Source: a virus
Virus record (IMG/VR): IMGVR_UViG_3300044948_000258
Location: 1 to 33,670 of that record
Reading direction: 5' to 3' (one strand)
DNA length: 33,670 bases
In this document: positions 28,285 to 33,670 of the stretch, piece after piece
Position numbering within the stretch: the first letter of the stretch is position 1
Layout of the letters: each line of letters begins with the position of its first letter
The notes under the pieces: generated by a model
Seen by the model: only the letters and a program-made list of their open reading frames with translations
Databases searched by the model: none
What the model was told of the DNA's origin: nothing
Position numbers and translations under genes: made by a program

Positions 28285-28676
28285 TCTATGAATCGCCGTA
28301 CTGGATTGGCTGGCTGGCCGGATCGTGGGGGCTATCATGGGGATATTCCGCTGATGGCACTCCGATTGAGGTCGATGAGCCTGTCTATTACGGCGGCGGC
28401 AAGGCATCGCGCGAGAGCGATGAAGAGCGCACGCGCCTGTTCCGTGAGCACCATGAATACCTCGATGCGATCAAAGTGCGCGTGGCCGATGATGCCGGCA
28501 AAGTCACTACTGTTGCAATCCCAAAGACTATGACGCTGCCTGCCTCCGTCAAGGCTCGCGCCATGCGTGGCAATGTGGCGACCATTGACCCGCCAGAAAC
28601 TGTGGCGGACATCCTCAACGATCCTGTGGCGCTTGGCTTTGTGGCGCTGCTGATGATTGAGGCCATCGAACCATAG
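28269..28676 (+). CDS. Hypothetical structural-region protein
   Basis: A 135-residue protein starting MATGLVYESPYWIGWLAGSW, with an aromatic, Gly-rich first 40 residues, a charged helical middle (EERTRLFREHHEYLDAIKVR) and a hydrophobic end (DPVALGFVALLMIEAIEP). Not recognised. Its position in the head gene cluster suggests a minor virion or assembly role. Confidence 0.6.
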   Translation: MATGLVYESPYWIGWLAGSWGLSWGYSADGTPIEVDEPVYYGGGKASRESDEERTRLFREHHEYLDAIKVRVADDAGKVTTVAIPKTMTLPASVKARAMRGNVATIDPPETVADILNDPVALGFVALLMIEAIEP

Positions 28677-28685
28677 GAGATGAGC

Positions 28686-28880
28686 ATGGCAAAGAAATCG
28701 AAAAGCCTGGGCACTGTCAGTCCCGACGAAGAGTGGCAGGTGGAAGACGACATGCGCACCCTGATGCGCGCCAAGGAAATCCAGGCCGATCCAAAGCGCA
28801 TGGCCAAGGTCAAGACGTTGGCCCGCAAGAAACTTGAAACCGTCGCGTCCGTTCTGGGCGATGTTTCCGAGTCTGAGTAA
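28686..28880 (+). CDS. Small basic protein before scaffold
   Basis: A 64-residue protein from ATG 28686 (MAKKSKSLGTVSPDEEWQVE). An ATG at 28680 exists, but AGGAG lies only three bases before it and nine before 28686, so the latter fits better. Helical and charged: DMRTLMRAKEIQADPKRMAK then VKTLARKKLETVASVLGDVS. I have seen this type (short, D-x-R-T-L-x-R-A-x-E-I) next to scaffold genes in podophages; function unknown. Confidence 0.68.
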   Translation: MAKKSKSLGTVSPDEEWQVEDDMRTLMRAKEIQADPKRMAKVKTLARKKLETVASVLGDVSESE

Positions 28881-28910
28881 TCCCATCCACCAAGAGCAGG
28901 AGTTCTGCAC

Positions 28911-29873
28911 ATGAGCAAACAAGACCAAGAGTATGACCGCGATGCCGCACTGGCCAATCTGACCGACGAAGAGCGTGCTGCGATTGAGGACGATGAATTG
29001 AGCCCGGAAGAAAAAGCCGCGCTTGAGGATATTGCCGGCGATGACGAAGACGGCGAGGATGACGAGTCTGATGAAGATGAGGATTCGGATGATGACGAAG
29101 ACGGCGAGGATGAAGGCGAAGCGAAGAAGGCTGAGCCGGTCCAGAAGGCCGATGACAAGGTAGAGGACAAAGGCAAGGCGGAAGCGTCTGCCGGCGAAGA
29201 CGAAGACTCTGCGGAGTTTCGCTCGCGCTACCAAGTCCAGCTTCCTGAAGACTTCAATGACCAGGTAAAGGCACTGGATCAGCAAGAAGCGGAGATCGCC
29301 AAGAAGTTCAAGGCCGGCGAGATGGAAGTCGAAGAGTTCGTCGCCGAGAACAAGCGTATCTCGAATGACCGTTCCAAGCTGGACCGGATCGCGACCAAGG
29401 CCGAGATTGCCTCCGAGATGGGTGCGCAGACTGCTGAGCAAGAGTGGCAATGGACGGTAGACAAGTTCATGCGCCAGATCAAGAAGGACGAAGGCGTTGA
29501 TTACCGCAAGGACGAAGCCAAGGCGGCTGATCTGGATAGCTTCGTCAAGGTGCTCGCGGCCAACCCGGCGAACGAAGGCAAGGATATGGAGTGGTTCCTG
29601 TCTGAGGCCCACAAGCGCACCAAGGCTTTGCATGGTGTTGCTGCTGACAAGCTGGCACCAAAAGCGGACGGCGACAAAAAGCCGGAAGCCAAGACGCGCA
29701 AGCCGAATCTTGACAAGTTGCCGGCTAACCTTTCGCAGGTTCCTGGCGGTGATGGCCCGGGCGATGTAGGCAGTGAGTTTGCCGACATCGACAAGCTGGA
29801 TGGATTGGCCTACGAAACAGCGCTGGCCAAGATGACGCCTTCCCAGCGTGAGCGGTATCTGGCGACGGCATGA
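28911..29873 (+). CDS. Capsid scaffolding-like protein
   Basis: A 320-residue protein with a very acidic first third (Asp/Glu runs at about 35-65, e.g. DDEDGEDDESDEDEDSDDDE), then a long helical, charged middle (VKALDQQEAEIAKKFKAGEM) and a C-terminal SQVPGGDGPGDVGSEFADID with YETALAKMTPSQRERYLATA. Acidic, helical and one CsrA-like gene before the major capsid gene: the standard scaffold position. It would guide capsid assembly and leave the shell before DNA fills it. Sequence families of scaffolds are weakly conserved, so the call rests on composition and place. Confidence 0.75.
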   Translation: MSKQDQEYDRDAALANLTDEERAAIEDDELSPEEKAALEDIAGDDEDGEDDESDEDEDSDDDEDGEDEGEAKKAEPVQKADDKVEDKGKAEASAGEDEDSAEFRSRYQVQLPEDFNDQVKALDQQEAEIAKKFKAGEMEVEEFVAENKRISNDRSKLDRIATKAEIASEMGAQTAEQEWQWTVDKFMRQIKKDEGVDYRKDEAKAADLDSFVKVLAANPANEGKDMEWFLSEAHKRTKALHGVAADKLAPKADGDKKPEAKTRKPNLDKLPANLSQVPGGDGPGDVGSEFADIDKLDGLAYETALAKMTPSQRERYLATA

Positions 29874-30073
29874 TGTCTGACGGTCTCTCCCAAATGACTA
29901 TTGATGTGCGGCCCGGAGAGCATTTGTTGCTCGATGGCCGGCGCATCGTGGTCGAACTGCTGGAGAAGAGCGGAAAGCTCGCGCGGCTGCGGGTGACTGC
30001 GCCGCGCGATGTGAAAATTGAGCGGGAGGAATGCGATCAGCCTCCTGCCATGCGTGATTCAATGGTCGCGTAA
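29870..30073 (+). CDS. CsrA-like RNA-binding protein
   Basis: A 67-residue protein (59 if the internal ATG 29894, MTIDVRPGE, is used). Residues 9-55 align by eye with CsrA: MTIDVRPGEHLLLDGRRIVV against its R-x-G-E-x-L-x-I-G, then VTAPRDVKIEREECDQ against V-x-A-P-K-E-V-x-V-H-R-E-E-I-x-Q. The RNA-binding Arg before EE (R44 in CsrA) is kept; of the N-terminal pair only one Arg remains (VRPGE). CsrA binds GGA in loops near ribosome-binding sites. The gene lies between scaffold and capsid and overlaps the scaffold stop (ATGA). No clear Shine-Dalgarno before either start. Confidence 0.78.
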   Translation: MMSDGLSQMTIDVRPGEHLLLDGRRIVVELLEKSGKLARLRVTAPRDVKIEREECDQPPAMRDSMVA

Positions 30074-30104
30074 CAAGAAATAAAGCAGGGCGCGCAGGAG
30101 TGTG

Positions 30105-30130
30105 CCTTGGTTGATTCAACTTAACCAAGG
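30105..30130 (+). promoter_or_regulatory. Hairpin covering the major capsid ribosome-binding site
   Basis: CCTTGGTTGA (30105-30114) pairs with TTAACCAAGG (30121-30130), one G-U pair, loop TTCAAC. The Shine-Dalgarno AAGGAG (30127-30132) has its first four bases in the stem, seven bases before ATG 30140. A second GGAG at 30097-30100 lies just upstream. No T-run follows, so this is not a terminator. Confidence 0.65.
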
Positions 30131-30139
30131 AGCCTACTC

Positions 30140-31255
30140 ATGGCACGCACGATCATCGGGGTGAATGATCCCCGCGCAGTAAAGAAGTGGTCGGGTAATC
30201 TGGCCCTGGACACTTCGGCCAAGTCGTACTTCAACTCCCGTTTCATGCAGCGTGGTGCAGAAGCGGAAGTTCCCGTCCAAATCCTCACCGAGCTTGAGTC
30301 GGATGCTGGCGAAGAGATCAAATACGATCTGCTCGCCGAACTGACCATGGCCCCGGTCGAAGGCGATGACACCCTCGAAGGCAAGGAAGAGAAGCAGCGC
30401 TTCTATACCGACTCGGTGTATATCGACCAAGCCCGTTGCGGTGTGAATACCGGTGGCCGCATGACCCGCAAGCGCACGCTGCACAACCTGCGCGAGAAGG
30501 CCAAGCGTCAGCAGTCCTCGTGGTGGGCCCGCTTCTTTGATGAGCTTCTGTTCATCTACGGTTCCGGCGCTCGCGGTATCAATCCGAACTTCCTGGTCTC
30601 GACCAGCTACGCCGGTCGCGCCAATAACGCGCTGGTAGCCCCTGACGCCAATCACACCCTGTACGGTGGCGATGCAACGCTCTTTAGCAACATCGATGCC
30701 AACGACAAGATGTCGCTGACGGCAATCACCAATGCGCTGAACCGCGCCACGGTGCAAGGTGGCGGAATCTCCGGCGTTCCGGTCATGCAGCCGTGCAAGA
30801 TCGACGGCGAAGAGGTTTTCGTCTGCGTGATGCACACCTGGCAGGAAGACGACTTGCGCAAGAGCACCGCCACTGGCGATTGGCTCGACCTGCAAAAGGC
30901 TGCTGCCGGCGCAGAGGGCAAGAGTTCCCCGCTGTTCAAGAAGAACCTTGGCATGCACCGCAATGTGATTCTGCACAGCCACAAGAACGTGATCCGCTTC
31001 AACAACGCAGGTGCTGGCGGCATTGAAGCGGCCCGCGCCCTGTTCATGGGATCGCAGGCCATGACGGTCGCCTTTGGTTCGCCTGGCACCAACATGCGGT
31101 TTGATTGGAACGAGGAAGCTCGTGACAACAACAACCAGGTGGTCATCACCTCGGCGGCGATCTTCGGTTGCAAGAAGGTTACTTTCACCACAGACGAGGC
31201 TGGCGCGCAGGATTTCGGCGTGATGGCTATCGACACTGCCTGCGCTACTCGCTAA
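30140..31255 (+). CDS. Major capsid protein, N4-gp56 family
   Basis: A 371-residue protein. Family marks: DPRAVKKWSGNLALDTSAKS at the start, GGRMTRKRTLHNLREKAKRQ (about 104-123), WWARFFDELLFIYGSGARGI, then VCVMHTWQEDDLRKSTATGD WLDLQKAA and the end part QAMTVAFGSPGTNMRFDW. These match the N4 gp56-like coat proteins (HK97-type fold). It would form the icosahedral shell around the scaffold. The mRNA hairpin before the gene partly hides its AAGGAG. Confidence 0.92.
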   Translation: MARTIIGVNDPRAVKKWSGNLALDTSAKSYFNSRFMQRGAEAEVPVQILTELESDAGEEIKYDLLAELTMAPVEGDDTLEGKEEKQRFYTDSVYIDQARCGVNTGGRMTRKRTLHNLREKAKRQQSSWWARFFDELLFIYGSGARGINPNFLVSTSYAGRANNALVAPDANHTLYGGDATLFSNIDANDKMSLTAITNALNRATVQGGGISGVPVMQPCKIDGEEVFVCVMHTWQEDDLRKSTATGDWLDLQKAAAGAEGKSSPLFKKNLGMHRNVILHSHKNVIRFNNAGAGGIEAARALFMGSQAMTVAFGSPGTNMRFDWNEEARDNNNQVVITSAAIFGCKKVTFTTDEAGAQDFGVMAIDTACATR

Positions 31256-31266
31256 GGAGATAAATC

Positions 31267-31773
31267 ATGGGTCAATTGACTGGAACTAACGACTACCTGA
31301 CGCGGCGCAAGCCGATGCCGACCAGTTCTGAAGCTGCCGAGACGCTTTCGGTTCGCTTCACGCTGGCCATGGCCACTGGCGATCTTGATGTGGGTGACAT
31401 TGGCGCGATTGGCATTCTGCCTGCCGGCCATGTGCCTGTTGATATGTTCGTTGATGGCACCGACATGGACACTGGCGCGGCTGCGCTGGTCGTTCAGTTT
31501 GGTCTTGGCAACCTCGCGTTGCAGGATGCGGCTGGCGCTGTCTCGGCTGACGCCAAGAACACGCTGATCTCGACGGTAGCGAAGGATGGCGGCGCGGCGT
31601 GGGGCTCCACCACTGCGGCCAATACCTCGTTCATGCAACAAGTCATCGGCTACCCGATGACCCAGGTGCAGGCCGTGGATTATGACCGCTACATCGTGGC
31701 CAAGATCACCACGGCTCCGACTGCTGCGGCTGCTGGAACACTCGGCTTGACGCTGAATTACCGTGCTGTGTAA
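31267..31773 (+). CDS. Probable head decoration/stabilisation protein
   Basis: A 168-residue beta-rich protein starting MGQLTGTNDYLTRRKPMPTS. The interior GDIGAIGILPAGHVPVDMFV and VVQFGLGNLALQDAAGAVSA, with YRAV at the end, are like small capsid-associated proteins that follow N4-gp56 type coat genes. AAGGAG lies just before ATG 31267. It is the last gene before a strong terminator, so coat and decoration protein would share the most abundant transcript. Confidence 0.72.
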   Translation: MGQLTGTNDYLTRRKPMPTSSEAAETLSVRFTLAMATGDLDVGDIGAIGILPAGHVPVDMFVDGTDMDTGAAALVVQFGLGNLALQDAAGAVSADAKNTLISTVAKDGGAAWGSTTAANTSFMQQVIGYPMTQVQAVDYDRYIVAKITTAPTAAAAGTLGLTLNYRAV

Positions 31774-31819
31774 GGAATCCAAGCCCTCCCTTGGGTGCTG
31801 CTCTCTCGCTTGAGAGTTT

Positions 31820-31846
31820 GAAGGGGGCGCAAGCCCCCTTCCTTTT
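31820..31846 (+). terminator. Rho-independent terminator after capsid genes
   Basis: Perfect 9-bp stem GAAGGGGGC (31820-31828) with GCCCCCTTC (31833-31841), GCAA tetraloop, followed by CTTTTG. A small hairpin CTCTC/GAGAG lies just before it (31803-31816). No clear promoter follows, so read-through must feed the genes downstream. Confidence 0.85.
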
Positions 31847-31860
31847 GATAAGGACGAATC

Positions 31861-32181
31861 ATGAAACTGACTACCGACATGAAGCCGCGCAAGGATGGCA
31901 CCGTGACGGCGACCGTTCCGGCAACGGATGCGGTCCCGTCTTCGCGCTATGTGTTCAAGCAAGATGCCGATGGCCGGCTGCTGTGCGATGTTGAGCACGA
32001 GGCCCATATTGGCTGGCTGCTAGATAGCGGGTTTTTCTACCCTGCCGACGAATCCGACATCGAGGCTGGCATTGATGCCGTCAATCAGCAGCACGACGAT
32101 GGCGAAGGCTCCGGCGAGGACGAATCCGACATTGAGGCTGGCGCAGAAGAGCAGCCAAAGAGCAAGAAGAAGAGCAAGTAA
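31861..32181 (+). CDS. Hypothetical protein with duplicated acidic motif
   Basis: A 106-residue protein. The first ~65 residues look folded (VPSSRYVFKQDADGRLLCDV, EHEAHIGWLLDSGFFYPADE). The rest is acidic and low-complexity, with DESDIEAG twice, and ends in a Lys run (KSKKKSK). The folded part resembles small proteins that accompany head-tail adaptors in podophages. It is the first gene after the terminator, with AAGGACG before its ATG. Confidence 0.65.
   Translation: MKLTTDMKPRKDGTVTATVPATDAVPSSRYVFKQDADGRLLCDVEHEAHIGWLLDSGFFYPADESDIEAGIDAVNQQHDDGEGSGEDESDIEAGAEEQPKSKKKSK
32047..32142 (+). repeat. 24-bp direct repeat, two copies (32047-32070, 32119-32142)
   Basis: The two copies differ at one base (a silent C/T change) and encode DESDIEAG in the same frame. 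A recent in-frame duplication, or slippage within the acidic tail, is likely. Confidence 0.75.
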
Positions 32182-32187
32182 TTCGCC

Positions 32188-32820
32188 ATGAAGGCGTGGA
32201 GCGCGTTCTATCCTGATGTGCTGCCGGATCTTCCAGGGGCTCCGCTGCCCATGGTCGATCACTGGCTGCGCAATGCGGCCATTGAGCTTTGCGAGCGCAG
32301 CAAGGCGCTGGTGGCTGATCTTGACTTGATTGATGCGGTAGCCAATCAACCAGGGTATGAATTGCTCATGCCTACCGGGTCTGATCTGGTCGAGATTACT
32401 AGCGCGTGGTTTTCTGGCAAGAAGATCACGCCGAAGTCGCCCCTGTATCTCGATAGCCACTACGAGGACTGGACCGCGCAAGTTGGCACGCCTGAGCACT
32501 ACACGCAGCAGGGCATGGATTCTGTTTTGCTGGTGCCCATGCCGTCCGCAGACAGTACCGGTGCCATCAAGATCAAGGCGGCGATCAAGCCATCGGCTAC
32601 CGCAACTGGTGTTGATGACTGGCTCTATGCGCAGTTCAGAAAGGCGCTGGCCGCTGGCTGCAAAGCCGGAATGATGGCCATGCCGGGTGTGGCGTGGGCG
32701 AATCCTGATCGGGTGACGCTCAATGCCGGCTTGTTCGAGGCGGCGGTGTCTGACGCAATGGCGTCGGCCACCAACGGCTTCACGCGCGCCAAACCGCGAT
32801 TCTCCGGGGGGTTCTGTTGA
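32188..32820 (+). CDS. Head-tail adaptor-like protein
   Basis: A 210-residue protein starting MKAWSAFYPDVLPDLPGAPL with MVDHWLRNAAIELCERSKAL, YELLMPTGSDLVEITSAWFS, YLDSHYEDWTAQVGTPEHYT and WLYAQFRKALAAGCKAGMMA. The sequence of helices with W..A.IE.C.RS and a later P..Y pattern matches proteins I know from the connector region of podophages with P22-like portals. It would bind the portal ring and help fasten the tail. The stop shares TGATG with the next gene. Confidence 0.72.
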   Translation: MKAWSAFYPDVLPDLPGAPLPMVDHWLRNAAIELCERSKALVADLDLIDAVANQPGYELLMPTGSDLVEITSAWFSGKKITPKSPLYLDSHYEDWTAQVGTPEHYTQQGMDSVLLVPMPSADSTGAIKIKAAIKPSATATGVDDWLYAQFRKALAAGCKAGMMAMPGVAWANPDRVTLNAGLFEAAVSDAMASATNGFTRAKPRFSGGFC

Positions 32821-33461
32821 TGGCCAAGGTCTCCTCGATTACCAACCGCGCCGGGAAAATCCTCAAGGATGCTAACCACGTCCGCTGGACTGCTGCGGAA
32901 CTATTGCTTTGGTACAACGATGCGGTTCGCGATACCGTCCAGTTCGATACGGCGGCAAACGCGAAGCATGCAACGCCGATCCTCATTGCTGGCGCACGTC
33001 AGTCGCTCCCGCCTGATGCTGTAGCCCTGATCGATGTTATCGGGAACATCAATACCGATGGCTCGCAGGGTGCGCAAATCTTCATGTGCGAGCGCAAGGC
33101 GCTGGACGCTTTCATGCCCAAGTGGCAATCGACCAGCCAAAAGACGGTCATTCAGAACGCAATGTACGACCCGAAGGACCGCAAGACCTTCTATGTCTAT
33201 CCGCCTGTTGCGGCCGGCACGAAGATTGAGTTGGTGCATTCCTATCTGCCCGCCGATGCGACGGATGCGAACGCCGACAACATCTCGCTCGACCCGCAGT
33301 ATTTCACCCCGCTGCTTGATTACGTGCTGTGGCGGGCCTTTTCCAAGGACTCCGAGAACCCGGCCAGCAAGGCGCGATCGGAGTCGCACTCATCTGCTTA
33401 CCAGTCTGCCATCTCGGCAATCATCAACATTCGCAACGGCACATCGCCAACTCAGGAGTAA
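32820..33461 (+). CDS. Connector/tail-region protein (DUF6682-like)
   Basis: A 213-residue protein from ATG 32820 (MAKVSSITNRAGKILKDANH). The motif RWTAAELLLWYNDAVRDTVQ, then LPPDAVALIDVIGNINTDGS, FYVYPPVAAGTKIELVHSYL and DPQYFTPLLDYVLWRAFSKD SENP is the signature I associate with DUF6682, present after adaptor genes in podophages. It probably forms part of the tail neck. The family name is from memory; the motif itself is clear. Confidence 0.78.
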   Translation: MAKVSSITNRAGKILKDANHVRWTAAELLLWYNDAVRDTVQFDTAANAKHATPILIAGARQSLPPDAVALIDVIGNINTDGSQGAQIFMCERKALDAFMPKWQSTSQKTVIQNAMYDPKDRKTFYVYPPVAAGTKIELVHSYLPADATDANADNISLDPQYFTPLLDYVLWRAFSKDSENPASKARSESHSSAYQSAISAIINIRNGTSPTQE

Positions 33462-33467
33462 ATCACC

Positions 33468-33670
33468 ATGGCCAACGGTTTCTCGACCTACCTTTCACAG
33501 AAGTTGATCGATGTGACGCTGCGCGGACAAGCCTACACCCCGCCGACCAATCTTTACCTGGCGCTATTCACGGCTGACCCAACAGACGGCAATGTGACCG
33601 CTAACGAAGTGTCCGCACTGGCCTGGACTACTTATGCCCGTCAGGCAACCGGGGCATGGGCGGCGGCTGG
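33468..33670 (+). CDS. Structural protein, cut by the window end
   Basis: The first 67 codons of a gene that runs off the window. The product starts MANGFSTYLSQKLIDVTLRG, followed by QAYTPPTNLYLALFTADPTD and later TTYARQATGAW. The P-x-N-L-Y-L-A-L-F-T-A-x-P-T-D stretch is common in phage tail-fibre and virion-associated proteins, and the gene follows two connector genes. CAGGAG lies ahead of ATG 33468. A tail or fibre component is the likely role. Confidence 0.72.
   Translation, partial: MANGFSTYLSQKLIDVTLRGQAYTPPTNLYLALFTADPTDGNVTANEVSALAWTTYARQATGAWAAA

Noticed and set aside
28335-29633. 432-codon minus-strand frame antisense to the scaffold gene
   Set aside because: Leu/Phe/Ile runs result from reading GAA/GAC-rich acidic codons backward; there is no start signal and no neighbour on that strand.
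1-33670. CRISPR array, insertion sequence or reverse-transcriptase diversity element
   Set aside because: No regularly spaced repeats, no transposase with inverted ends and no reverse transcriptase frame were seen; the tail genes lie partly outside the window, so a diversity element further on cannot be excluded.

Overview
The window reads as most of a temperate, probably podovirus-like prophage of a betaproteobacterium. It starts at the integrase-side attachment junction and stops inside the head/tail-connector region. The host guess rests on GC-rich coding, a tRNA-Leu(CAG) 3' half of the type I know from betaproteobacteria, and a gene set common in their phages; the exact host cannot be told. 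A circular phage genome opened near attP would look similar at the left end, but the terminator beyond the tRNA end fits chromosomal flank. 

Layout. (1) 1-126: a bidirectional terminator, then the 3' half of tRNA-Leu(CAG) on the minus strand (att core). (2) 196-10365, all minus strand: a leftward early operon. From its promoter end it holds small genes, a 29-codon microgene, a Bet/RecT annealing protein, a YqaJ-type exonuclease, KTSC, Gp49, DUF2303, a MazG-like protein, SSB, several small Cys-rich proteins, a cytosine-C5 methyltransferase with a second full-length reading frame nested in it, an HNH nuclease, DUF4224 and the tyrosine integrase. (3) 10501-12211: a lambda-like switch. Two paired operators with identical geometry sit on divergently oriented promoters, PL (TTGACA-18-TATATT) and PR (TTGACG-18-TAAAAT). 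Between them, on the minus strand, lie an HTH repressor and a putative lysogenic-conversion trio (lipoprotein plus two membrane proteins). (4) 12212-16477, plus strand: a Cro-like gene, small regulators, HNH nuclease, replication protein with a possible origin inside it, and a nin-like set (NinB, YbcO/DUF1364, DUF1064). (5) 16474-33670, plus strand: small and large terminase, a proteasome-like protein, P22-type portal with a very long coiled-coil tail, lysis genes, two large virion proteins, scaffold, a CsrA-like protein, N4-gp56-type major capsid, probable decoration protein, adaptors, and a structural gene cut by the window end. 

How it works together. The repressor most likely binds the four 16-bp palindromes to silence both PL and PR. 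The leftward operon supplies recombination, DNA modification and integration/excision. The rightward operon supplies replication, packaging, lysis and morphogenesis. Nearly every gene is joined to the next by an ATGA, GTGA or TGATG overlap, and these overlaps decide many of the start codons given here. 

The most unusual points are three. First, the methyltransferase carries an 11-G homopolymer in motif I and a nested 237-codon frame starting 4 bases after its own start. Second, a CsrA-like gene lies just before a hairpin that covers the major capsid ribosome-binding site. Third, the two operator/promoter modules are geometric copies of each other.
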